Assembly: GCF_963678635.1 (NCBI RefSeq)
Contig: NC_087071.1
Coordinates: forward strand, 42,050,153-42,114,152
Length of the DNA: 64,000 bases
Direction: 5' to 3'
Source of the DNA: Symsagittifera roscoffensis
Lineage: Eukaryota > Xenacoelomorpha > Acoela > Convolutidae
Shown here one piece after another: positions 9,992 through 21,348 of the stretch. How positions within the stretch are numbered: the first letter of the stretch is position 1; each line of letters opens with the position of its first letter. The notes under the pieces are model-generated. The model searched no databases. It was not told the origin of the DNA and was given only the letters and a program-made list of their open reading frames with translations. The position numbers and the translations under genes were made by a program.

Positions 9992-11958
9992 ATGCAAACT
10001 GAAATACCACTCCCATATTACCTTCAACAACACGAAATAACAAAAAATCAACTTTCAAATTTTTCACAAAAGCCAAATGCCGCAGAATCATTACAAATGA
10101 CAATGAATCCATACCTTATGGGTGGATCATCAATAACATCAAACAAACCATTAATGGTATTCACAGGAACAGACCCTGAATATTCTGTAGAAGATTATTT
10201 AAATGCAGTAACAGCAAATTTAATTTTAAATATAGGACCTGAACCAATTAATACGCCACTACATCAAAATTGGATACATCGACGCACAGCGTTGATACAG
10301 ACAACCTTAGACGGCGCAGCCCAAAAATGGTTTTCAGTATTGCCTATAGAGATAAAATCAAATTGGAAAAGATTTACACAAGAATTTTCAAAAATGTCTG
10401 ACTCCGAGAGAAATAAACAACAACAAAGAGTTTTATGTAATGAAATTCGCAGACTACCAAATGAAACCATCAAACAATTAGCAGTACGTATCGAAACACT
10501 AGTTCGAAAAGCGTATTCATTAAATACACATGACTATAAAAAGACAAAATGACAGAAATCTTAATGATGACCTTAACACCTCAATTAAGGAAAATAGCAA
10601 TAAAAAAGAGAGCATCCCATCCCTCCTCAATTCGAGAGCCCGATCTAGATTTTCGAAAACTAGTAGACAAACTAGAGCAAGCGGAAATCACAATGAAACT
10701 TGAAGAAACAGAAAATCTGAAGTTACAATATGTTAATCGAATTGAAACAAATACCACAAATATCAATAACATACAGGAATCAGATACAGACCTCGTTGAA
10801 AAAATCACTGAAATACTAAATATTTATGAAAAACACCCAAACTTTAAAGGCAAACCATCTTTCAAAAAATGGTGTTATTATTGCCGACGATACGGACATA
10901 GTATTTCTGAATGTAGACAAAAACAACAGGACAATCAAAACAAACCTCAAAAATATAAAGAACCAAATAAATCATTCTATCAATACATGAAGAAAGATAA
11001 AAATCTACCAAATAAAAATGTATACAGCAACAACAGTTCAGGAAAACCACTTCCGAACAATACCAATTACACGAGAACTCAATCACCATATAACTCAAGT
11101 TATAGAGGAAGATCACCAGAACGAAGAAATACACAAAATTCGTCACAAAATCATTACAATAGACCAAATAGTCGAAATAACTACTCCAGATCAAATTCGA
11201 ATACAACACAATTTGTTTCTAGATCTAATTCCCAATCAAGGAATAAATACTATCCAAACAATCAGTCACGAAACTCATCATATAATAGAAATAGAAACTA
11301 CTCCAATAATCGAAATAGAAGTTATTCAAACAACCGAAATCAGAATTACCCGAACAATCGATCAAGGAATAACTCATATAACAGATCAAACTATAACAGA
11401 CTAAACGATAACTATCAAAACAGATCACGAAACAATTCACAAAATCGACATTCAAGTTATAATAATCGTTATAGAAATTATTCCCAATCACCACACAGAA
11501 ATAATAACCATTATAATAATTCTAACAATCGCCACAGAAGTAGCACACCTAAACATCAAAGACATATTAATCACGTACAATCAAATCCAGAAACAACATC
11601 AGACCCCCCAGGTATGGATGACACAGTAAATGACAAACTACTACTAAATCAAATAAACTGTGGATCATCGGATTCAGAAAGTGATACAGAAAACACTATC
11701 TCCATCAATATGATAGCAGTCGAAAATGACTTCGAACCTATTATATATGAACAAACTTTCTCATCACATATATATGAAAATCAATTAGAACTCCTTCACA
11801 ATTATTATATTGAACCCATCCATTCTACACAAACGGCACAAGAAACTAACGAAATCAACACTACAAATCAATCCAATGAAAATGACAAAACAAAATGCTT
11901 GAATACAAATCACATCTATCAAAATATACAAAAAGAACAACCCAAAGAAAAAATTTGA
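9992..11958 (+). mobile_element. gag capsid/nucleocapsid region (giant element)
   Basis: Gag of the giant element. The first part matches the Ty3/gypsy capsid pattern (VEDYLNAV, then LDGAAQKWFSVLP). A CCHC zinc knuckle follows near 10870-10915 (CYYCRRYGHSISEC; C-x2-C-x4-H-x4-C), which marks the nucleocapsid RNA-binding part. About 200 residues after it are an Asn/Arg/Ser/Tyr-rich repeat (units such as SRNNSYNRN) resembling RS-type low-complexity tails. The end is acidic. The gag role of the region is well supported. The long repetitive tail is unusual for the family. Confidence 0.8.
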
Positions 11959-11999
11959 ACAATACCATTTCTTTTAGAAAGTCCAAGAAACAAAGAATT

Positions 12000-12160
12000 T
12001 CAACCACCAGATCTTGAAATTGATTTTTTAATTGATTCAGGAGCAGAATCAAACATAATAAACATTCCCACATGGAATGAGATAAAAACATTACACCCAA
12101 AACTAACACCTCTTGAAACCTCCAGTAAACTAGCAACAGCACAAGGATCAACATTGGATT
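12000..12160 (+). mobile_element. Protease region (giant element)
   Basis: The translation shows IDFLIDSGAESNIINIPTW, the D-[ST]-G-A core of retropepsin aspartic proteases with the usual hydrophobic lead-in. This enzyme cuts Gag-Pol. It lies between gag and reverse transcriptase, the expected Ty3/gypsy order. Confidence 0.75.
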
Positions 12161-14918
12161 GGTAAACTATGGAAAAATTCAATTATTTCTTCTCCCCACA
12201 AGAACAATAGAGCAAAATAAAATTTTAAATAAACCATTTAAACAAATATTTCATATCACTGATATTAAACACAATATCATTGGAATACCATTTATCTCTA
12301 AATATATACCAACAATCAACATCTTGAATAGTAAAATACTAATCAAAGATAAATACACAAAAACAAAAGACACATCCCTAACATTTCTTCAAAGATTAAA
12401 TAAACAACCACCATTCTTTTCAAAATTTTATCCAATATATAACCAACAAAGAAAACACCTGAAACCACTATCAGGAAACATATATAATTTTTTAATAAAA
12501 CAAGTTCACCAATATGATAAAAAACAAAATAAACAACAACTCTATATGTCAGACTTTGAATTCAAACCTATCCATAAATTTTTCAAAATCACAATTTCAT
12601 CCATAAAATATTTGAAAAACTCGAATTCAGATATTATTTCGTTACATGTATACAACAATACACCCTATCAAGTAACATTACCTTTAGGACTTGTAGGATA
12701 TTGCGAAACCAACGCTACGATATTACCAATACACGAAAAAGCATACCGCGTAAATAATATACTCCAATTATTAGATATTTGTCAATCAACAATTCTTAAT
12801 GAAGAATTATCCATAAATAATATAATAGGTAATGAAAAAAGAAATACAGATTATTTCACAAAAACCCCATATTTCAAACCTACATTCAACATAAATAACT
12901 ATACAGAGAATCAACAGAAATTTTTAACAATGTTTAACTTCCAACATTCATGAATAACACAAGACGAAATTGATAAGTTAGCCAAACAGCTAATAAAATA
13001 TTCATCAGTCTATGCAACATCCAAATTTGATGTTGGCAAAATCAGTTCAACACTACATCTCCCATTAAAACCTGACGCAGTTTTCAAAAAACAAAGAGCA
13101 AGTAAAGTACCAATTCATTTACACGATAAAGTGAACAGATTACTCGATATTTTAGAACAATACAAAATTATATCACCGGTAAACAAAGAAGAACAACCAA
13201 AAGGTAACACATTTATCAACCCTGTTATCATCCTAGCAAAAGGAGAATCATTAAAAATAGTTCTAGACGCTAGATATCTTAATTCACTAATAGACGAATC
13301 AAAATGCAATTGGCCTATTGAACCAATACAAGTTATTATAACAAAAATAAACGGAAAATACTTTACAACCGCAGATATGAATAGTGCATATAATCAAATG
13401 CCACTAGATGAACAATCGCGACGCTTAACACAATTTGTTATTGGAAATCAGCAATATGAATTCAACCGCCTATTCTATGGAATATCCATAGGACCAGCAG
13501 CATTTTCAGCTTTTATGAGCAAAATTTTTAGACCACTAATACTCAAGAAAAACGCAATCACCTATTTAGACGATGTTTTTATGCAATCACAGACAAAAGA
13601 AGAAATGTTCAATGTTTTAGAACACTATCACAAAATACTTCAGAACGAAAATCTGAAGGCCGCCCCCGATAAATCACACTTCTTTTTAGCACGAGTTAAA
13701 TTCTTAGGACACAATATAGAAAGAAAAACAATCACTCCATTAAAATCACGCATTGATGCTATTCAGAAGCTCCAACCACCAACAAACAAAAAGAAAATCC
13801 AAGAATTCCTTGGAATGTTAAATTTTTTAAGCAAATATGTCTATAAAATGCAATTATACCTAAGACCATTCTATAATATACTTAGACAACAAAATAATTT
13901 TGAATGGAACACAGAACATCAAGCACGATTTGAAGAAATTAAAAAACTCTTAACTGAACAAAATTCGAATACAATTCCAGATCCAAATCAACCATTCTAT
14001 GCAATGTGCGATGCTTCGAATTTTGGCATCGGCGCAGCATTATTACAATCACACAATGGTACAAACAAAATGAATCTTATATCAGCAAATTCTCGATTAT
14101 TCACTCAAGCAGAGCTACGACTCTCAACTCTAATGAGAGAATGTACAGCCATAATAAATACACTAACAGAATATGAATTTCTGATTCTTGGATCAAAACA
14201 TCCAACAGTTCTATTCACAGATCACAAACCAATCATTTTTCTCTTTACACAAAAATCCAATCCAAATCACCGAGTTTATAGATTTCAATTATTTCTAATG
14301 AAATTCTCAAACTTACATATAGTTTGGACAGCAGGAAAGAATCCTGCATTACCAGACACTTTAAGTCGAAATACACCACCTGAATTACTTACACGTAAAA
14401 CTACAGTTGAAATACCCAAAAATATAAAATTTTACCTTGCAGAAAACGAAACATCACCCCGACTAGAATGCAAATATGCAGTAAAAACTGACGTTGAACA
14501 ATCACAGATAAAAAATCTACAACACTTCCCACTTTATTTAGATTGCCAAAATAACCACTACGAAGTTGATCTGCTTGGAACATCAACTTTTAAACCAACT
14601 CCATATTCACAATGGATAAAAAATAACACCCAACAAAAAAGATTAAAACAACACCCGCATAAAAAAGACCTTTTTCCGTTAATTGAAAAAGAAAATCTAA
14701 CTGATAAAATAAATTTATCAGGACCACAAACAAACGATTCAAAATACACAATAAATCAAGTTTTTGACCTCTATGACCCACTTGATACAATCTCTTTATC
14801 TAAATTAGAAATAGAAAACATTTTTCTCCCCCCAACAGATAAAATTACAATTAATACTTTGAGACAATATCAAAATCTTGACCCAATAATTAGACAACTA
14901 AAATCATGGCACAAATAA
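12161..14918 (+). mobile_element. Reverse transcriptase / RNase H region (giant element)
   Basis: Strong Ty3/gypsy-type RT in the stretch from about 13.13 kb: LKIVLDARYLN, FTTADMNSAYNQMPL (catalytic D of motif A), ITYLDDVFMQS (YxDD), KCHFF-like FFLARVKFLGHNI and IQEFLGMLNFLSKY (thumb). RNase H follows: AMCDASNFGIGAALL, MRECTAII, VLFTDHKPI and KNPALPDTLSR. The 12.16-12.95 kb part is between protease and RT and has a GIPF segment typical of the end of the protease domain. About 170 residues after RNase H form a spacer of unknown role before integrase. Confidence 0.88.
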
Positions 14919-15049
14919 AAAACTAAACCCGTAAAGGCAGATACAACAATTTTAGGAAATAAAACACTCCTCCGATATTTTCGAAAATTTAATAATACAA
15001 CAATTAATGAAAACACAGACCTTCTAGGATACCAATTAAATGAATCTAC

Positions 15050-16594
15050 AGTTCCCTGTCTCCCTTTAAGTATGATTCTCATAGCTTTTAATATCTCACA
15101 TACACAAAACATTAAAGGACACTCTGGATCAGAGAAAACATATTCAAATTTCATACAAAACTTTTATTTTCCAAATGCACCAATTTGGATAAAAGTACTA
15201 TGCAATGATTGTATAGTATGTCAGCTAAATAAACCTTATCCAAATCACAAACAAATAGCACAAAAACAAGATTTTAAAGGACAAAGTATGTACTTTAACC
15301 ACCGTATTTCATTTGATACAAAAGGACCAATTTCACCATCATCCGAAGGAAACTCCTACATTACGGTAATTGTTGACGAATTTACACATTATGTAGCACT
15401 TAACCCGTTCAACATTGTAACGCTTATTACGCTTACACAACACTTTATGAACACTGGATAGCCAAATTCGGACTACCAGAAATTTTAGTTACAGACAACG
15501 GTACGGAATTCATAAATAATAAAATCATCACACTATGTCATTTATATAACATCAAACACAAACCACGTACATCTCACGCACCTTGGACAAACGGCTTAGT
15601 CGAAGGTATGAACCGTTCACTACAAGAATAGCTTAGATGTATCATCAATGGAAATGATACAAGATACACCGAATGGTCAGCAGATGTAAAACTATTTCCC
15701 TTAGCATATAATTCACAAATCACGACAACTCTAGGAATGTCACCATATGAAATGGTTTTTAATCAAAAGCCACGCAAACCAATTATGTTTACAGCAAACT
15801 CTCATAAAAATGCACAAAGTCATTGTCAACCGAATAAAGACTCAATTTTTTATAACCTACCTTTACACACACACGATGAAGATCATTTTCATCACCCACA
15901 AATTCTTAAATTAGCCTCCGGTACACACACCGAATGGATTTTAAACAGAAATAAAAAACACAATGAAATTTACCAAAAAGTAACAAAAAAGTTGTTACAA
16001 AGGCAAAACATTAATGAACAAATAAATTCACGCTTTACACCAGCCTCCGATTTAAAAATTGGAACATTTGTTTTAATATCCAATTTTAACACTCAAAAAG
16101 GAATTTCTAAAAAATTACAACCCCTTCGTAAAGGACCATACCAAATAATTGCCAAACCCACTGATGTCACATATAAAATCACCGACTCAGACCAAAAAGA
16201 AATTGTTCAACATCGAAACAATCTATTACCTTATTACCCAAAAGAATACGCACTACGCGAACTAACTCAATTATATTCTTTCGCAGGTTTAAAAGTTATT
16301 CAAAATAACCCACATACGGAAAATAAAACAAAGGAACAACATGACATTCACCTCGAAAACCAAAATAAAAAATCAACTAAAACGAAAAACAATACAAAAA
16401 AGCTAGATCAAAATATACCTCAAAAAGAAAGAAAAAATAGAAAATTGACAGAAAAAATAATACCCCAAGAACAAATCGACAAACCAAAACATAGAGAGTC
16501 ATCACGACTTAGAAATCAACCACGTAAAAACTATAAAACATTCATCCCACAATCTAAAATATTAAAGAAAGTCGAATTTCAAAAACAGCTTTAA
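15050..16594 (+). mobile_element. Integrase region (giant element)
   Basis: Integrase of the DDE/RNase H fold, which inserts the cDNA. An H-H-C-C zinc-binding segment is visible (IKGHSGSEKTY and CNDCIVCQLNKPYP), then the core (ISFDTKGPISPSSEGN, ILVTDNGTEFINN and WTNGLVEGMNRSL). A C-terminal GPY-like module (LRKGPYQIIAKPTDVTYKI) and a Lys-rich tail follow to 16594. The order and motifs match Ty3/gypsy. Confidence 0.85.
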
Positions 16595-17188
16595 TTTTAT
16601 ATTTCATAATCTTTGCACCTATGAAATATTTTGAACTTTTATTTTTCAAAATAACATGCTGACAAACACGCAGCGACTCTAGTTCATAAATAGCCAATAG
16701 GATTCATCCAATCCGCCACCTTCTCTAACTCTAGCACAAATCAACTAGACGAACGATATTAAACTCCAGGCATATCTATAACTATAACTTTGCGACCTCC
16801 AGGTCAAAAATAAGCAAACCACTCCAACTTGACAACTCAAATAAATATCACCATAATATCATACCCCTCCCTTATCTAATAACCCAAAGATCAACAATAT
16901 TTCCCCAACTCAGACATCAAATACCCCCCAAAACAAATATGTTAAATTAGCCTAAAGTAAAAGAACGACCATTTTAATTAGCCTAAAGTATAAAAATCTC
17001 AAAAATACCCCAGATCATTTGACAAATAAAAATAAAGAAGAAGAAGACCTCCCGATCACCATAAAATTTGCCCCCAACAATTTTTCACAAAACTCAACCC
17101 ACTTGTCAAAAAACCAATAAATAATTCGACCACACTTGAAAATTGCCTCAAACAACAAAAAATATTCAATCGAGAAGCCATTTCTTAA
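16595..17188 (+). other. Non-coding spacer after pol (giant element)
   Basis: About 590 bp with no good ORF. It contains the direct repeat AATTAGCCTAAAGTA near 16945 and 16976. Its place between pol and the membrane-protein genes would suit a splice acceptor or internal promoter for the downstream genes, but neither is proved by the sequence. Confidence 0.4.
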
Positions 17189-17434
17189 ATGCTCTTCTCT
17201 CGACCAGTCAACATAATTCTTAACATTCTCATAAACTTTTTAACGATATTTAAACTTTTAATCATATTTCTTTTTGATACCTTTGAATCTTTTGTAATAA
17301 CCTTAATCATTTTTTGCAAAATTTTTTTATTTTCTATTCCATATTTGAACTATACCTCCAACTTTCAAAAGCTACTGACTATATCCACAGGTACGATTCA
17401 AAAAACTTATCTAAATGATACGAACCATTTTTAG
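17189..17434 (+). CDS. 81-codon hydrophobic ORF, unknown (giant element)
   Basis: A small membrane protein candidate. Residues about 7-30 and 33-55 are strongly hydrophobic (IILNILINFLTIFKLLIIFLF, then FVITLIIFCKIFLF), followed by a polar tail ending NDTNHF. It overlaps the next ORF by 20 bases in another frame. I recognise no family. Small hydrophobic genes between pol and env suggest a viroporin-like or envelope-helper role, which is inference. Confidence 0.4.
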   Translation: MLFSRPVNIILNILINFLTIFKLLIIFLFDTFESFVITLIIFCKIFLFSIPYLNYTSNFQKLLTISTGTIQKTYLNDTNHF

Positions 17435-17603
17435 TAGAACAGATATTTTTTTACTATTTGTAATTTTTATAACATTTCTATCATCCCTCATCTTGACAAT
17501 ATGCAAATGTATAAAGAAAGCAATCATCACATTCGCCCTAGCAACAATCCTCCTAATTCTTTTTCTAGAAGAATACTATAATAAACATAAATTTTTTCAC
17601 TAA
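17415..17603 (+). CDS. 62-codon hydrophobic ORF, unknown (giant element)
   Basis: A second small membrane protein candidate. It has a basic start (MIRTIFSRTD), hydrophobic segments at about residues 11-29 (IFLLFVIFITFLSSLILTI) and 36-51, a dibasic turn (CKCIKKA) between them, and a basic end. The start overlaps the preceding ORF. The topology looks like a helical hairpin. No family is recognised. Confidence 0.4.
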   Translation: MIRTIFSRTDIFLLFVIFITFLSSLILTICKCIKKAIITFALATILLILFLEEYYNKHKFFH

Positions 17604-18743
17604 AAGAATAAATAGGAAACCATCAAAAATTGCTAACCAACAATCACACAGTCAGTCTTCACCGACATCATCCCAAGATAACCCAACACCACCTTCAACT
17701 ACCCAAAACCCCCAAACATCTACACGAATTTCCTTTCAAGATAACCCATATACCTTTGAAGAACGACACGCTCGCTTATCTGAACCACTAGAACCAATTC
17801 AACGACAAGCACCTCTAAGCGAACCAACATATAACTTATACCCAACACTACCACAAGAATTAAGTAGAATACGAAATCCTAGTCAAAACCAAAATACAGT
17901 CGAAATAAATAGACAAATTATACATCCTGGACGAAACAGAAATTTTCAAACTCCCCGAGTTCATTTTGATATACCTCAATCCCCATCACAAAGTACTCCA
18001 GAAAACCCCATTGGATATTACCAGAAACCCCTACGCTTCTTTCACAACGTAGCACCTCAAGCCTACCCTCAGATTACTTAGGTTCAACACCAACATCTGA
18101 ACAAATACGTGAAAATCCCTTTAACCCCACAAACCAAACATCACGACTACCATATTGGACAACACATTCATTCACACAAGGTGAACCAAATTTAATCAAT
18201 GATCCAATAGATATTTCTACGGATACAACAACATCCTCATCACTACCAGAAACATTATCACTACCATCAACACCATCAATAAGCCAGATTTCACCAACGC
18301 CTTTTAACTTAAATTTCCCAAATAACCTCGACGCTAGATATCGAGAACAATCATCAACAAATATTCCTTTAAGACTAGACTGGAATACATTCACAGCACC
18401 TCCACCATTATTTGGACAACACCCAGAAAGTAACCGACTCCACAATTGGGCACTAAATAGACTACAATATAGACAAGACATCCACGAAGACATTCGTGAT
18501 CATAACATCCAAATACTCCAACAAAATAGTCTACAATTAAAATTTGAAATCACGGTTAAACTAAACAACATTACTCAACATCCCTACCCATTAAACCCAC
18601 CAAATATAACAGCTCAATCACTACCACCACCATTTATAACAACTGAAGTAATATACAAATACGACAGATATACCAAAAAGACAATTGGTTACATCACATT
18701 TTATAACCCATACTCAGGATTATCATACACATGTATATTCTAA
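17604..18743 (+). mobile_element. Pro/Ser/Thr-rich coding-like region (giant element)
   Basis: About 1.1 kb with long stretches of sense codons but no convenient ATG. The composition is Pro/Ser/Thr/Gln-rich (SSPTSSQDNPTPPSTTQNPQ) for most of its length. The last ~100 residues look folded (HNWALNRLQYRQDIHEDIRD, then LQLKFEITVKLNN). The end overlaps the start of the envelope region by a few bases. It may be reached by splicing. It resembles in build the N-terminally disordered 3' ORF at 21345, but I do not see sequence identity. Unknown function. Confidence 0.4.
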
Positions 18744-21348
18744 AAATATTAAATTTTCTCCAACTCTTTTTTCTAGTAATCTCCAATCAGAACATAAACC
18801 CTTCCCCCCGCACACGACCCCAAGATTTATTAGTAACACATTACGATTGTGAAGAAAATGAACAAAAAACACTACACAAATATGCAATAAATCAAGTATC
18901 ACAATGCGAAACAGAACCACAAGCTATAGAAACTACAAATGTAATAGCGACACTTTATTCAAAAGCCCGAGCAACAACAGTTATAGGATATAAATTCACA
19001 GCAACATTTTCTGAAAACAAAGTACATTGTTCACAAGTCTCAAATGGAAATAAAAACCGACTTGACCACGAATCATTCTACCAGAGTAATATCGAACGAC
19101 TTTTACAACTCAATCCCGAAGATTGTAAAAACGAGTTACTCCGACTAAACATCACAAGAAATAAAAACGCAGATAGAAAGCTAGTATATTTCCAAGTTTT
19201 TTCAGATTCTGTACATCAAGCAGAACTTGAAAGATATCAAGGACATATAAAATTAGATGAAAAATACCCATACAACGGCGCACACGGAAGATTAACTTAT
19301 GACATACACGATAAACACTGGATACCACATATTGGTATAAATAACCCATCAAACTGCAAAGCAGACACGAAAAATAAAGGATATCAAGAAATAATGTTTT
19401 TCGATTGGAAAATACAACTCGAAAAAATACAACTCACACGCGACTTATCTGACAACACAATGATCTATCAAGGAATTAGATTACCTTGTAAAAACGATCA
19501 AGGCTATTGTGACCCTACAACACGAACACAAGCAACAATTGTTTGGTTCCCCGAAGACACATGTACAACATTTCAAGTAGCTAAAATACACGCTTGTATG
19601 ATAAAATTTCACGAAAAATATTTTATACAATCAATTCCATATGAACAAGTAAATCCATCACGAAAACAAAGTTCTAATTTTAGAAACATACACAATATAG
19701 AAAATAAATTGACACGTTTTCAAATATATCAAGAAACAGAACTTGCATGTAAATACAGAAATCCACTTCACAAAACACAATACTCCGAAATATTAGTTGA
19801 ATACGAAAAAGGATCCGACATGACCACTGGAAAAATAAAAATCGACCCATACGCCACAAGTCATCCTATAAACGAAGAAACATCATATATACCAGTTAAT
19901 TTTCAAAAAAGTAAAGGTCAACCTGGTGGACATCTAAAGCCCCATGACACTAGAAGCACACGTTTACAAGAACTATCACTAATGAATAGTACATATTTCG
20001 GTAATATCCACTATGACATTCACTTAGATATGAAATTAGACTACACAATTAGCCGAATTTTTCAAGAAGGGTCACTCTCTGAATTAGAAACACTTCACCA
20101 ACTATGCGAATTAGAAAGGACACAAATCCTACAATCACTTGCACTAGCAGTATTAAAAATACCCTACGCAGGATATTTACTATCAGGAAAAAGATCAAAT
20201 TTTTTAGACTATGAAGGAAACATTTTATGGTTTTATACCTGTACCAAAAAAGTATCACCACTATATGTTTTTGAAGATAAACGATGCTATAAAAGAATCC
20301 CTATCTTTTATAAGAATAAAGTACATTTCGTTACACACTTTCAAGACGAACCTATTTCTGGGATACCGCAGTCCCATGTGGATCAGAAAATAGCCACAAT
20401 GTAGTACACCTGAACCCTGATGAAGATAATTATTACCTTCTTACCCCATATCCCACATTAATGCAATCACTCAAAAAATTTTCACCTGAAAGCATTAGAG
20501 CTATTGCTCGAAACCCAAATATTGACCTACAATCAATTGGAATATACTCAAAATCCGATATCCAACATCACATTAGAACACAACAATTCCAAGAATTATT
20601 AACACAAATGGACACTATACAAAGACAATCAATTGACCAAAACTTACGCAAACTTGCCGAAACCGCAGGATTTGCAGATATTTATACACAAGATTATAGC
20701 GGATATTTTAAAGACATTAAAGACTATATATATCTAAACGGTGAAAAATACCGACCACAAGATATCTCACCTATAAATATTTTTAGCTTTGTTACACTAA
20801 AAAATGAAATTCTTGATTTTCTAGGATGGCCCTATTACATCTTAGAAAAATTAACAATTTTATACGCAATGTTTAACTTTATAGGATTTCTGTTTTCACT
20901 TTTAAAAGGAATCAATAATACATGCGCTATACACACACAAGTAAATAGACAAGCAAGTGTAGCACGCATACTATTTGCAGGATTTTTTGGAATTTTTTCA
21001 TCATCAATAAACAAAAATCTTTTAGACGCACAAATAAAAGAATACAACACAAAAATAGCAACAAGACAGAACACATATGACGAAGAACATAACAATGTAG
21101 AAATAACGCCTACAGCACCACAGTTACCACCCCTACCACATAACCATCCATTATCCCTAGTCCCACGAAATTTTCGAAATTTAGCAATAACACATAATCC
21201 AAATTTTAGACCAACCATATCACAAAGTCCCATTCAACATATAATGACACATCATTCACTAGATGAAAATGCATATGAACAAATTATAGAACAACCCCAT
21301 ACCACCGCTTTTCAGTCTCAAAATAATAATTTTTTTAGCCCACGATGA
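18731..21348 (+). mobile_element. Envelope glycoprotein region, chuvirus-like type (giant element)
   Basis: Begins with a signal-like segment (ILKILNFLQLFFLVIS). A Cys-rich ectodomain follows: HYDCEENEQK and YAINQVSQCE near the start, WFPEDTCTTFQVAKIHACM in the middle, then LHQLCELERTQIL, AGYLLSGKRSNFL and IPIFYKNKVHFV. The C-terminal part has two membrane segments (about TILYAMFNFIGFLFSLL and ARILFAGFFGIFSS) and a Pro-rich tail. The YDC start and the CELERT / AGYL / IPI.YK.. blocks recall the glycoprotein family shared by chuviruses and some arthropod and nematode LTR elements. That identification is from memory. An envelope role is well supported by layout and topology. Confidence 0.65.

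Noticed and set aside
11018-11404. Ile/Thr-rich ORF within gag
   Set aside because: A shadow frame of the Asn/Arg/Ser-rich gag tail. The composition follows from the repeat.
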